DNA of 64,000 nt from Planctomycetota bacterium (GCA_016722065.1 JADKGX010000001.1:744001-808000); one strand, 5' to 3'. Positions 44,649 to 53,871 are shown, counted from the stretch's first letter. Made by a program: numbers and translations. Notes: a model not told the origin generated them from the letters alone.

Positions 44649-45647
44649 TCAGTCAGCCTCGAAATCCAGGTACTTCAACTCCGGAAACTGTTGGCGCAGT
44701 TCCTTTTCAATGCGGTCTACTTCGTCGCCCAGTGCGGTCACGATGGCCTCGCCGAACTCGGCGGCAAAGCGGGCCTCGCCGCCTTGCTGCAGCAGGCGGT
44801 CCTTGTTGGCGGCCACCCAGGGCAGGGCCTGCTGCCCCAGCCAGCGGCCATTCCAGTCGATTTCGGCTTTCAGGGCAAATTGGTCGGCACCCAGAACGCG
44901 GCTTTGCACTTCGTGCACGGCTTCTACGCTGGGTTGGCTGCGCAGGAACTCCAGCGCCCGGCGCTGCACGTCGGCCGGAATCGCGCGGCCCAGAATCAAC
45001 GACCGGTTCTTGTAGCCAAGCCAGATCGCAATGAACCCCAGCAGCCCTCCCACAGCGATGCTGCCCAGCGCGTCAAACAGCGGGTTGCCGGTGACTTGTG
45101 CCAGCCCGATGCCAACCAGCGCCACAATCACGCCCCCGCAGGCGATGCCGTCTTCCAGCAGCACGGCCGCAATCGTCGGGTCACTGGTGCTACGCAGAAA
45201 CTTCACAAACGGCACGCCTTTGCGTGTGCGGTTGATTGCCGCCACTGCTTTGAGAAGCACAAAGCCGTCCATCACAAAACTGATGCCCAGCACGGCAAAC
45301 AGCCACCAGTGGATCTCCACGGGCTTGGGGTCGATGATCGAATGAATGCCGTGGTACACCGTTACACCACAGCCCAGCACAAAAATGCCCACCGCCGAAA
45401 GCAGCGCAAACAGGAAGCGTTCGCCACCGTAACCATAGGTGAACATCGCATCGGGCGCCTTTTCACTGCGCTTGATGCCCATGAACAGCAGTCCCTGGTT
45501 GGCCGTATCGGCCAGCGTGTGCATGGCCTCAGAGAACATCGAGCCCGAGCCTGAAAACGCAAAGGCAACGAACTTGATCACCGTAAGCAATGTGTTGCAG
45601 ATCAGCGCCGCAAACACCGCGCCCTTGGAACCGGAATCTGCCGACAT
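44649..45647 (-). CDS. Cation diffusion facilitator (CDF) transporter, SLC30A9-like
   Basis: A 332-residue inner-membrane antiporter for divalent metals such as zinc. There are six hydrophobic helices. The helix-2 metal site is MHTLADTAN with His43 and Asp47, the helix-5 counterpart LLEDGIA. The cytoplasmic C-terminal domain (about 215-332) includes VEAVHEVQSRVLG. The combination of FMGIKRSEKAPD and GYGGERFLFALLSA after helix 2 is typical of the SLC30A9-like branch. It begins at the stop of the small gene upstream (one base between TGA and ATG), so it is the last gene of an rnpA operon. Confidence 0.9.
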   Translation of the reverse strand: MSADSGSKGAVFAALICNTLLTVIKFVAFAFSGSGSMFSEAMHTLADTANQGLLFMGIKRSEKAPDAMFTYGYGGERFLFALLSAVGIFVLGCGVTVYHGIHSIIDPKPVEIHWWLFAVLGISFVMDGFVLLKAVAAINRTRKGVPFVKFLRSTSDPTIAAVLLEDGIACGGVIVALVGIGLAQVTGNPLFDALGSIAVGGLLGFIAIWLGYKNRSLILGRAIPADVQRRALEFLRSQPSVEAVHEVQSRVLGADQFALKAEIDWNGRWLGQQALPWVAANKDRLLQQGGEARFAAEFGEAIVTALGDEVDRIEKELRQQFPELKYLDFEAD

Positions 45648-45648
45648 G

Positions 45649-45861
45649 TCATTGGCCCAGGAAACGAAAGGCGTCTTTTACTTCAAAGGGGGCTGGCGCG
45701 CCCGCCCGGAACAACGCGCACAGCACGCCGGCGTTTTCGCAACCTGCTTCGTGTTCGCAGCGAAAGCCGCGCAGGGCGGGTTCACCGCGCACCTGGGTGC
45801 CCTCCAGCGTGATCAGCGCGATTTCGCCAGTAAGTGGACAGTCAATCTCGAACTCAGGCAT
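45649..45861 (-). CDS. Small conserved-looking protein between rnpA and the CDF gene
   Basis: A 70-residue soluble protein with Cys at 8, 35, 41 and 48, which might bind metal (CPLTGE, RCEHEAGCENAG). It overlaps the rnpA end by 8 bp and abuts the CDF start, so all three are co-transcribed and translationally coupled. I do not recognise it. Neither YidD nor RpmH, the usual rnpA neighbours, matches. Confidence 0.65.
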   Translation of the reverse strand: MPEFEIDCPLTGEIALITLEGTQVRGEPALRGFRCEHEAGCENAGVLCALFRAGAPAPFEVKDAFRFLGQ

Positions 45862-46225
45862 TGGTTGTTTCCGCGGCCTTGGCCAGCAGCTTCAACAGCG
45901 ATTCGGCAAGTTCGCCCAGGCTTGCCTTGGCGGCTTCGGGGCGTTTGCTGGGCAGCACGACAACATCGCGCGACCCACAAAGCGGCTTGTTGCGGCGAAA
46001 CAGTTCCCGCACCCTCCGCTTGAAGCGGTTGCGTGCCACGGCATTGCCGAATTTGCGGCTGACCACCAGCCCCAGCCGCGGATAGCCCAGCCCGTTGTCG
46101 CGCCAGTGCAGTACGACCACTCTGTTACCGGCGCTTTGGCGGGTTTCAAACACGGCCTCGAACTGCGCGCCTACCAGCAGTCGTTCCTCTTTGCGCAGGC
46201 GTTGATCGACCAGGTAAGGGTGCAT
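45854..46225 (-). CDS. rnpA: Ribonuclease P protein component
   Basis: A 123-residue basic protein, the protein subunit that helps the RNase P RNA bind pre-tRNA 5' leaders. The start is ATG 46225 (MHPYLVDQRLRKEERL); the longer open frame upstream is antisense to priA. The family core RLGLVVSRKFGNAVARNR (50-67) followed by FKRRVRELFRR is complete, as is the N-terminal LRKEERLLVG helix. Unusually, rpmH is not upstream. The gene instead diverges from priA with 114 bp between starts, and an unknown small gene and a CDF transporter follow it. Confidence 0.95.
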   Translation of the reverse strand: MHPYLVDQRLRKEERLLVGAQFEAVFETRQSAGNRVVVLHWRDNGLGYPRLGLVVSRKFGNAVARNRFKRRVRELFRRNKPLCGSRDVVVLPSKRPEAAKASLGELAESLLKLLAKAAETTNA

Positions 46226-46339
46226 GGCAGGATTGTAGCCTGGCCGCGCCGTGTCGCATGGCCCTGTACACTGACGCTGCTTTCCCACTTTCCGCTGACA
46301 GGCAGCGAGGCCGCCGTGGCAACAGGTATTGTCAGCCCC

Positions 46340-48700
46340 ATGAGCAGCACGCTGTTTGAACAAGACCCCACCGGCCTGACCGTGCGCGGCCGGTTTGTGG
46401 AAGTGGCCTTGCCCACGCCCGTGGACCGGCAGTTTGATTACGCCGTGCCGGAGCCGCTGGCCGCGCAGGCCCGCGTGGGCCACCGCGTGAACGTACCCTT
46501 TGGCAAGCGCACGCTGCTGGGCATTGTCACGGCCGAGAAAACAGAATCCACCCTGATGCCCCACCAAGTGCGCGAGATTCTTTCAGCGCCCGATACCGAG
46601 CCACTGGTCAATGAAGGCATGCTGCGCCTGACGCGCTGGATGGCGGAGTATTACGCCTGTTCCTGGGGCGAGGCGTTGCAGGCTGCCCTGCCGGCCGTGG
46701 TGCGCACGGGCCGCAAGCGCCGCACCCGCACCGTGCTGCGCCTGGCCCAGCCCCTGCAAGCCACGTTGCTGCATGTTGCGGAACTGGAATCCAAGGCCGC
46801 AACCGCCGCCAGCAAGAAACCGGGGGGCGGCGACCGCACGCTGGGCTATGGCCGGGTGTTGCGGGCACTGGTTACGTTTGTTGACACCGAGTTTTCACCG
46901 CTGGAGCTGGCCGAAAAACTGGGCCTATCGCAAGCGCCCCTGAACACCCTGCGCAAGCAAGGGTGGCTGCGCTTTGAAAAAGTCGAGATCAGAACCGAGT
47001 TCACGGGCGGGGCACGTGGCGCCGAGGCCGCACCGGCGCACCTTACCCCCGAACAGCACAAGGCCCTGGCCAGTGTGTCGGCGGCGCTGGCACGCGACGA
47101 ATACAAGGCCTTTCTGCTGTTTGGGGTTACCGGCAGCGGCAAGACCGAGGTGTACATTCGTGCCATGGAACAGGCGCTGGCACTGGGCAAGTCAGCCATC
47201 GTGCTGGTACCCGAAATCGCCCTGACCCCGCAAACCACGCGGCGCTTTGCCAGCCGCTTTGACAACGTCTGTGTGCTGCACTCCGGCATGACCGACGGCC
47301 AGCGCCGCGAAGCCTGGAAAAGCATTGCCGAAGGCAAATCGCGCGTCGTGGTCGGGCCGCGCAGCGCGCTGTTTGCGCCGGTGAAAGACCTGGGCCTGGT
47401 GGTGGTAGATGAAGAACATGAGGGCACTTACAAGCAAGACAACACCCCGCGCTATCACGCCCGAGATACTGCGATTGTGCGCGGCCGGTTTGAGCACGCC
47501 GTTGTGATTCTGGGCAGCGCCACACCCAGCCTGGAAAGCTGGCACAACGCACAAACCGGCAAGCATGACCTGCTGGAACTGAAAAGCCGCGTTGCCTTTG
47601 GCGGCGCGGGCGCAGCACCGGCGTTGCCGCCACAGGGCCAGGGTCTGGCCGCTGTTGAGATCATCGACATGGGCCAGGAATGCCGCGAACAACAGGCCTT
47701 CACGTTTTTCTCGCGCCGCCTGCGGGGCGCCTGCGCCCAGGCGCTGGCCGACGGCCAGCAAGCGATCATCTTTCTCAATCGCCGGGGCTATCACACGTTT
47801 CTGAGTTGCCGCAATTGCGGCCAGACCATGATGTGCCCGCACTGTGCCATTCCCATGAGCTTTCACCGCGGGCTGAAGAAAATGGCCTGCCACTATTGCC
47901 TGGAAACCGCCGACCTGCCGCGCCAGTGCCCCTCTTGCCTGGGCGGGCCGGTCAAGTTGATGGGCATGGGCACCGAAAGACTGGAAGAAGAATTGAAGGA
48001 CATTTTCGCCGGCCACGCGATTGCCCGCATGGACAGCGATGTCATGAAGACCCGCGACGATTACGAAAGCACGCTGGATGCGTTTCGGGCCGGTGAAACG
48101 CGCATCCTGGTCGGCACACAGATGATCGCCAAAGGGCTCGATTTTCCCAATGTCACGGTCGTGGGCGTGGTCAGCGCCGATACCGGCATGGGGCTATCGG
48201 ACTTCCGCAGCTACGAGCGCGCGTTTCAACTGATTACGCAGGTATCCGGTCGCGCCGGCCGCGGCGCCAAACCTGGCACCGTGGTGGTGCAGACTTTTCA
48301 GCCCCAGCACATGGCGATTCTGACGGCAGCACGCCAGGACTACCGTGCCTTTGTGGACTATGAACTGCCCCACCGGCAGCAAAGCCACTATCCGCCGTTT
48401 TCAAGGCTTGTGCTGGTCACCATTGAAGCCAGGGACCTGCGGCGCGCCCAGGAAGAAGCCGCGCGACTGGCCGCCGCGGCACAGGATTTTTCGCGCCAGC
48501 ACAAGGACACCATCTTTGCCGTGACGCCGCCCTTTGAAGCCGCCATTGCCCGGCTGCGCGGCAAGCATCGCCAGCAGGTGCTGGTCAAGGCCCAAAGCTT
48601 TCAGGCCGTGCGCGGCGTAATCAACGCCATGCGCCCGATGGTCAAATCGCAGGAACGCCTGCGCGTCAGCATCGACGTCGACCCAATCGACATGCTTTAG
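46340..48700 (+). CDS. priA: Primosomal protein N' (replication restart helicase)
   Basis: A 786-residue superfamily-2 helicase that reloads the replisome at stalled forks. The N-terminal DNA-binding domain has TPVDRQFDYAVPE and RVGHRVNVPFGKR. The helicase core has Walker A GVTGSGKTE, Walker B/DEAH box VVDEEHEGTYKQD, LGSATPSLES and GTQMIAKGLDFPNV. The zinc region contains four Cys pairs (CRNC, CPHC, CHYC and CPSC) as in known PriA. Start at 46340 (MSSTLFEQ); the ORF is open further upstream without homology. It ends with a good terminator. Confidence 0.97.
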   Translation: MSSTLFEQDPTGLTVRGRFVEVALPTPVDRQFDYAVPEPLAAQARVGHRVNVPFGKRTLLGIVTAEKTESTLMPHQVREILSAPDTEPLVNEGMLRLTRWMAEYYACSWGEALQAALPAVVRTGRKRRTRTVLRLAQPLQATLLHVAELESKAATAASKKPGGGDRTLGYGRVLRALVTFVDTEFSPLELAEKLGLSQAPLNTLRKQGWLRFEKVEIRTEFTGGARGAEAAPAHLTPEQHKALASVSAALARDEYKAFLLFGVTGSGKTEVYIRAMEQALALGKSAIVLVPEIALTPQTTRRFASRFDNVCVLHSGMTDGQRREAWKSIAEGKSRVVVGPRSALFAPVKDLGLVVVDEEHEGTYKQDNTPRYHARDTAIVRGRFEHAVVILGSATPSLESWHNAQTGKHDLLELKSRVAFGGAGAAPALPPQGQGLAAVEIIDMGQECREQQAFTFFSRRLRGACAQALADGQQAIIFLNRRGYHTFLSCRNCGQTMMCPHCAIPMSFHRGLKKMACHYCLETADLPRQCPSCLGGPVKLMGMGTERLEEELKDIFAGHAIARMDSDVMKTRDDYESTLDAFRAGETRILVGTQMIAKGLDFPNVTVVGVVSADTGMGLSDFRSYERAFQLITQVSGRAGRGAKPGTVVVQTFQPQHMAILTAARQDYRAFVDYELPHRQQSHYPPFSRLVLVTIEARDLRRAQEEAARLAAAAQDFSRQHKDTIFAVTPPFEAAIARLRGKHRQQVLVKAQSFQAVRGVINAMRPMVKSQERLRVSIDVDPIDML

Positions 48701-48726
48701 GCGCGCAGCACCTGGCCGCCAACGCA

Positions 48727-48752
48727 AAGCGGGGAGCCAAAGCCCCCCGCTT
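48727..48752. terminator. Bidirectional terminator between priA and the giant secreted protein
   Basis: Stem AAGCGGGG / CCCCGCTT followed by GTTTC on the plus strand; the minus-strand tail is weaker. It lies 26 nt past the priA stop and 26 nt past the stop of the convergent gene. Confidence 0.8.
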
Positions 48753-48777
48753 GTTTCAACCTGCATCACCCATGCAT

Positions 48778-51700
48778 TCATGCCTGTTTGCGGCGACGGC
48801 GCGCCACCAGCACCAACCCCAGCAGTGCCGCCAGCCACGCCGAACCATTGGCCGCGGCCACGCATCCCCCGGCCTGGCCAGCGCGCTTTTCGACATAGCC
48901 CGGCGGCGGGGCAATCGGCAACTCGCACTGGCGTTCTTCCGTGCCGCCCATGGAATCCGTCACCCGAACCTGAAACAGAAACACCCCATGGTTGCCCATC
49001 GGCGTGCCTGAGACGCTGCCGTCGGATGCCAGTGTCATGCCCGTGGGCAGGCTGCCACTCAGCAGTGCAAACGTGTATGGCGCCGTTCCGCCAGCCACCG
49101 GCAACGTGTAGGGCATGTAGGCATCGCCAATCTTGCCGGCCGGCAACAACGTGTTGGTGAACACCACGCCGCTGGGATCCTGGCCCACGCCTTGCATGGC
49201 AATGCTGAACGGAGAAGGCAGGGCCGCGTCGTTGTGAACAAAGGCGATCTCCGCCTGCTTGAGTCCCTTGGAGACCGGGTCGAAACCCACCAGGATCACG
49301 CAGGTCTGGCCAAAGGACAGGTTTGCGTTGAACTGGGAAAGGTCCAGAACAAAGTCGTGCGCGTTGGCACCAACCAGCGTGGGAGTTCCCAGGGCAAGGT
49401 CTACGCCACCCTGGCTGCTGATCACAACCGGCACCAGCGTGGTTGGCCCGGCCGAAACGTCCTGCATGCCAAAGCGGCGATAGCCCGTAGCAGCAGCACC
49501 CGACACAACTACGGGGCCGCTGGCGGTGTTATCCGTGACCAGCATGATCGGCATGTTCGCTGGGGGCGGGGGCGGAACATCGCCTGAAACCGTGCAGGTG
49601 AACGGCGTGGCGGTACCCGTGTCATTGTGCGCAAACTGCACGGTGGCCAGGTGCAACGTTCCGGCCATGGGTGCAGTAATGGGGTTGAAAGTCACGCTGA
49701 AGCTTGTGCTGTCGCCGGGCACCAGCAGGCCTGCCATGGCGCTGGTATCCAGCACAAACTCGCCACTGGCTGCGCCGGTCAGTGTCGGCGTGCCCAGCAC
49801 CAGGTTCTGTGTGCCGGCGTTGGTCAACCAGATTTCCAGCGGTGCGCTGGGACCAAAGCCCAGGGCCACTCCGCCAAAATTCAAGCCGCCCACAGCCCCC
49901 GAACCATTGCTGATGCGCGGGCCGGTGAGGCTGCCGTCGCGTACTTCCAGTACCGGCGCGTTGACGGCCGCGTTGCCCTTGACCTCAAAGTAAAAGGGCG
50001 AAGCCACGTTGGAAGCCGTATGGCCGAACTCAATGTTCGCCACCTTGGCGCCGCTGCTTTGGGGCTTGAAGCGCACGGCAAACCAGGTGTTGTTCTGCCC
50101 CTGTTGCGGCGTGCCCGACCAGGGCGATGGAATGTACAGCTCAAAGTCCGCGGCGTTGGCGCCGGTCAGGTAGGGCGGAGAAACGTTGAATGAGTTGCTG
50201 GTGGTGCTGTCACAGATGATGTTCACCCAGCCGCTGGGGTTGCCCACAATCACAGTGCCAAAGTCGCGCAGGCTGGCGGCGGCCTCGGCGTAGTCAATCT
50301 CGGCCCCCTGCTGGCCGCCTGGCGCAGCTTCGTGCACGTGCAGGCCCGGAATCGGGCCATAAAAGTGCGTGTAGTTGCAGGTGTCTTCCATGACAAAGGG
50401 CTGTCCGGAAGTCAGCAAGGTGCCGCGCACGCGGACTTCCCAGTACATAGGGATCAGCGCCAGTGCCGTGGAGATCTGGGCGCAGTCAAAATCGCCTTGC
50501 AGCACAAAGCCGCTCACGCCCGCACCCACCGTCTGGGGCAAGCTGACGGACCACGTGCCCACATTCACCGCGCCGCTGGTGATGCCGGCCAGTGGCTGCA
50601 TCCAGGTGGCCAGGGCCTGGGCGGAAATGCGGCACTGAATGAACACTTCCTCAATCTGCATGTCTTCTGCTTGGGCGTTGCTGATGTTCATGGCCCAGGT
50701 GTGCGGGTAGCCCGCGTAACCGATCGGGAAGTCCACGCCGCTGAAGGCAAAGGTGTGGGGCGAGTTCAGGTGAAGACCCGACGCACCGGTCAAGGTTTGC
50801 GGCTTGGCGCCGATATAGAAGTCGTCAATGTTCCAGCCCATCGAGCCGATGTCCCCCCAGCCGATCTTGTAAGAGGTATTGACCGGCCCCAGCGCAAAGC
50901 GCACCTGCACCACGCGCTTGCCGGCCGCCCACTGCGAAATGTCATAGCGGCGCTCGTACCAGCCGGCGTCGACATCCCCGATCAGCGTCAGGGGCGAGTA
51001 CCCGGCATCCAGCGGAATCCACACCGGGTGCCAGCTGGCGCCGTCGTTGGTAACTTCAATGTTCACGTAGTCATAGCCGAAGTACGTCAGCCAGCGGTGA
51101 AAGCGCAACTCAACCGTGGTCAAGTTCGTGCAATCCACCTTGGGCGACAGGGCGTAGATCGGCTGGGGCAGAAAGTTCGGAATCTCGGCTGCGGGTGTAT
51201 CCGACAGAATCATGTTGTCTGTGGTGGGCGATGCGTCCTGCCCTGGGTCCTCGGCCTTGGTGCCCCAGACGCAATAGGCATTCTGGGTTGCAGCGGTGGC
51301 TGCCACGCGGGCCCAGCTTCCCTGCAGCCGCCAGCCCTGGTCGGTCGAGAAGTCGTCGGCAAATGGGGCCGTCTTGGGCGGCGGAGAAACCACCAGCGTC
51401 AAGTTGCGCGTGGCCACGGCTGCCGTGCTGTCTTCTACACGCAACGTCAGCGGGTAGTCGGCAAGGCCGGTGGCGCCGGTTACAGCCGGCGTGCCGCTGA
51501 AAGTGAACAAGTCGCCGTTTTGGGTCAGCGACAGGCCGCTTGGAAGCGAGCCCGCAGTCAACGTCCAGCTGTAGGGCGGCGTTCCGCTGACGGCATTGCA
51601 GTTGAAGTTGAAAGGCACACCCTGGGTGGCTTCGCGCAGTTTCTCTGGGCCAACGGCCAGGCTGGGCGGGTCGATATCAATCAGCCAGTCTTCGATTTCG

Positions 51701-52218
51701 CCAAAGTAGAAGTAGCCGGCGGGGTTGGTGATCGGCCAGCCGCCGATGTTTTCCTGGGCCGTGATGCGCACGGCGACCTTGTTGGTCCCGTTGCGCGAAA
51801 ATGCCTGCGTGGAATGAATGCGGATGCCGGTAAAGGTGTGCACGCCCGGCGGCACCTGCCCTTCGCCGTTGAACTTGTAGACCTCGTCGGCGCTGAAAGT
51901 GCCGTCGTCGTTGGCATCCACAAACAGCACCAGGTGGGCGTCAACGCTGGAAAGCAGCACGGAAAGCGTGTTGTCGTTGGACCACGGGTTGAAGTGCGCC
52001 ACACCGACAATGCCGTCGTCGTTGTCGCCGGTCCAGCTTGGCGAAACCGGGTTTTGGGTATCGGTGCTTACGGTCAAGCCCAGCCAGGGCGCGCCATAGG
52101 CCGCACCGCAGCCCATGCAGGACATGGCGCCGTAACTGGCAGGCGCGTCGCCGTAGTCCTGCGCCGTGGCCACACCAGCCAGGGCTGCCAAAGTCAGTAC
52201 CATTGCCAAGACTCGCAT
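48778..52218 (-). CDS. Giant GEVED / choice-of-anchor-D secreted protein, third family member
   Basis: A 1146-residue exported protein with signal peptide (MRVLAMVLTLAALAGVATA) and the same architecture as the pair at 14.4-22.1 kb. It has a GEVED-type domain (YFYFGEIEDWLIDI), an Ig-like He_PIG segment (GSLPSGLSLTQNG), a jelly-roll domain (DFSTDQGWRLQGSW to GWNIDDFYIG), and about three choice-of-anchor-D repeats (RDFGTVIVG, FGGVALGFGPSAPLEIWL, TSFSVTFNPIT). A second He_PIG segment (SLPTGMTLASDG) and the tail AGGCVAAANG, hydrophobic helix, RRRRKQA follow. An unusual SCMGCG motif sits early in the mature part. It is divergent from the HTH/helical regulator 52342-53871 across a perfect inverted repeat, so it may be a regulated surface protein. 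The reading frame is intact. Confidence 0.85.
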   Translation of the reverse strand: MRVLAMVLTLAALAGVATAQDYGDAPASYGAMSCMGCGAAYGAPWLGLTVSTDTQNPVSPSWTGDNDDGIVGVAHFNPWSNDNTLSVLLSSVDAHLVLFVDANDDGTFSADEVYKFNGEGQVPPGVHTFTGIRIHSTQAFSRNGTNKVAVRITAQENIGGWPITNPAGYFYFGEIEDWLIDIDPPSLAVGPEKLREATQGVPFNFNCNAVSGTPPYSWTLTAGSLPSGLSLTQNGDLFTFSGTPAVTGATGLADYPLTLRVEDSTAAVATRNLTLVVSPPPKTAPFADDFSTDQGWRLQGSWARVAATAATQNAYCVWGTKAEDPGQDASPTTDNMILSDTPAAEIPNFLPQPIYALSPKVDCTNLTTVELRFHRWLTYFGYDYVNIEVTNDGASWHPVWIPLDAGYSPLTLIGDVDAGWYERRYDISQWAAGKRVVQVRFALGPVNTSYKIGWGDIGSMGWNIDDFYIGAKPQTLTGASGLHLNSPHTFAFSGVDFPIGYAGYPHTWAMNISNAQAEDMQIEEVFIQCRISAQALATWMQPLAGITSGAVNVGTWSVSLPQTVGAGVSGFVLQGDFDCAQISTALALIPMYWEVRVRGTLLTSGQPFVMEDTCNYTHFYGPIPGLHVHEAAPGGQQGAEIDYAEAAASLRDFGTVIVGNPSGWVNIICDSTTSNSFNVSPPYLTGANAADFELYIPSPWSGTPQQGQNNTWFAVRFKPQSSGAKVANIEFGHTASNVASPFYFEVKGNAAVNAPVLEVRDGSLTGPRISNGSGAVGGLNFGGVALGFGPSAPLEIWLTNAGTQNLVLGTPTLTGAASGEFVLDTSAMAGLLVPGDSTSFSVTFNPITAPMAGTLHLATVQFAHNDTGTATPFTCTVSGDVPPPPPANMPIMLVTDNTASGPVVVSGAAATGYRRFGMQDVSAGPTTLVPVVISSQGGVDLALGTPTLVGANAHDFVLDLSQFNANLSFGQTCVILVGFDPVSKGLKQAEIAFVHNDAALPSPFSIAMQGVGQDPSGVVFTNTLLPAGKIGDAYMPYTLPVAGGTAPYTFALLSGSLPTGMTLASDGSVSGTPMGNHGVFLFQVRVTDSMGGTEERQCELPIAPPPGYVEKRAGQAGGCVAAANGSAWLAALLGLVLVARRRRKQA

Positions 52219-52277
52219 GTCCTCTCCTGTGGTTTTGCAAGGCGAACCAAGCGCCTTGTCCTCTGGTCACAGGCTAG

Positions 52278-52330
52278 CGAAAAATGAACTTGTGCCGCAC
52301 AATGGGGTAATAGTCGTGTTTCATTTTTCG
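52278..52330. promoter_or_regulatory. Inverted repeat between giant protein and HTH regulator
   Basis: CGAAAAATGAA (52278-52288) and TTCATTTTTCG (52320-52330) are perfect inverted partners 31 bp apart. The second arm ends 11 bp before the regulator's GTG. This AT-rich pair stands out in GC-rich DNA and is a candidate operator for the adjacent regulator. Confidence 0.5.
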
Positions 52331-52341
52331 AATGGGGTGTT

Positions 52342-53871
52342 GTGAGCCACGAAAAGTCGAATGTGCTGCACGACCAGCAGCAGGAACTGCGCGGGCGCCT
52401 CAAGGCCCTGGCCACGCGATTTGGCCAGGCCGAGATCGCCCGGCGCACCGGCGCAGCGCCTGCCAACGTGCACCGCTACCTGCGTGAGGGCAAAGTTCCG
52501 GCCGAGTTCTGCGCAGCACTTGTGGCGCTGTTTGGCGTGTCGCCGATCTGGATGCTGGCCGGCGAGGGCAACATGTTGCGCAGCGATGTACGCAAACCCG
52601 TGGCCCAGATGGGCGGCGACCTGCTGGAATTGGTTGAGACCATGAACGCCGTGTCCAAGCTGCGCCTGGGCAGCATTGCTGCCAGGGCAGACGCCCGACA
52701 GTTGCGCGAACTATCCGACGCGATGCAGACCATGGACCGCCTGCGCGAACGCCTGAACCGGCAGACATTGCCCGTGATCAACAGCGTGCTGGGCGACTTC
52801 GAAGCCGCCATTGCGGAACTGGACATGGACAGCGCCGCCGGCATTCGCACAACCGCCGCCAACCTGGTGCGCCTTTCCCTGGATGAAGACGTGCTGGCCC
52901 GCTTTGAGCAGAACGAAGCCGGCTTTCTGTACATGAGCGGGCAGATCGACCGCGCCCTGGACCTGGACCTGCGCATTTTTGCGCGGCGCCTTCACCGCGG
53001 GGGCATTGCCGACGAATCCGGCCTGGCAGACGCGGTGAACCTGGTCATGGGCCTGCGCGAAGCCGGCCGCTTGCGTGACGCCCGGCGTATCGCCGGCGCA
53101 GCGCTGGCGCTGGCCACAGACCGCTGCGAAGGCATGCGCCAGTTTCTGTTGCTACGCCTGTTTGAGGCCCACCTGGAACTGGACCTGGGCCTTGGCGTTA
53201 GTGCGATCAAGAAGCACTTTGAGGCCTACCCGGCCATGGAACCCAAGGACCCCACCTGCTGGGTGCTTCACGCGACCATGCTGATCGTGACGGGCAACGC
53301 CACCTGGGAAGACATTATTGGCACCCCCTGGGCCTATAGCGGCCTGGCGCGCCTGCTGGTGCGCTATGCCTATCTACATGAGGACGAACCCCGGCTGGCC
53401 CGGGCCATGCGTGAACTGGTGGGTAAGACCACCGACCGGCAACCGGAGCACGAGTACGAAGCCGTGTATGCCCGCGGCATGCTGGACCTGTTGCGCGGGC
53501 GCAAGTCGACAGCCACGGAGTTTGACAGGCTGGCCGATTCCAACCCGCCCATGTTGCGCTCCGCCCCTTTGCGGCAATTGCTTCTCAGCCTGCACCGCGC
53601 GGCCTGGGCGCGGCTTGGCCAGGATCGCGCGGGGCTGCGGCAGGAATGCTTGCGCACACAGCAGTTGCTGGTGAATCTGCCACCCGAACTTTCGGCCAAG
53701 CCGGAATACTTTGCCACCCACCTGCGCAACCTGCGCGGCGCGCATAAGCCAACGCCGGACCACGACCAGGCCCGTGCCCTGACACAGGAAAAGTTGCAGT
53801 CGCTGGTAAACGGCGGGCTGCGCGTTTTTGCACCTTGGCTGCATCCGCCAACCACACGCACCGCCCGCTAG
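52342..53871 (+). CDS. HTH transcriptional regulator with long helical C-terminus, second paralog
   Basis: A 509-residue paralog of the gene at 2342-3847. The HTH lies at about residues 20-75 (AEIARRTGAAPANVHRYLRE, then KVPAEFCAAL and PIWMLAGEG). The remainder is Leu/Arg-rich helical hairpins (LLELVETMNAVSKLRLGS, LRQLLLSLHRAAWARLGQ) that resemble a TPR-like sensor. The GTG start at 52342 has GGGG upstream. Its start faces the giant surface protein gene, with the inverted repeat between them, so it probably regulates that gene, itself, or both. Its stop overlaps the stop of the convergent cupin regulator within CTAG. Confidence 0.78.
   Translation: MSHEKSNVLHDQQQELRGRLKALATRFGQAEIARRTGAAPANVHRYLREGKVPAEFCAALVALFGVSPIWMLAGEGNMLRSDVRKPVAQMGGDLLELVETMNAVSKLRLGSIAARADARQLRELSDAMQTMDRLRERLNRQTLPVINSVLGDFEAAIAELDMDSAAGIRTTAANLVRLSLDEDVLARFEQNEAGFLYMSGQIDRALDLDLRIFARRLHRGGIADESGLADAVNLVMGLREAGRLRDARRIAGAALALATDRCEGMRQFLLLRLFEAHLELDLGLGVSAIKKHFEAYPAMEPKDPTCWVLHATMLIVTGNATWEDIIGTPWAYSGLARLLVRYAYLHEDEPRLARAMRELVGKTTDRQPEHEYEAVYARGMLDLLRGRKSTATEFDRLADSNPPMLRSAPLRQLLLSLHRAAWARLGQDRAGLRQECLRTQQLLVNLPPELSAKPEYFATHLRNLRGAHKPTPDHDQARALTQEKLQSLVNGGLRVFAPWLHPPTTRTAR

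Noticed and set aside
44649..44700. Possible Sec or frameshift at other adjacent frames such as the DUF1549 end
   Set aside because: The stops there are followed by unrelated frames on the opposite strand, and no coding signal continues past the stop.
46226..46339. Possible rpmH between rnpA and priA
   Set aside because: Only 114 bp are available and no basic ribosomal-protein sequence is encoded in any frame.
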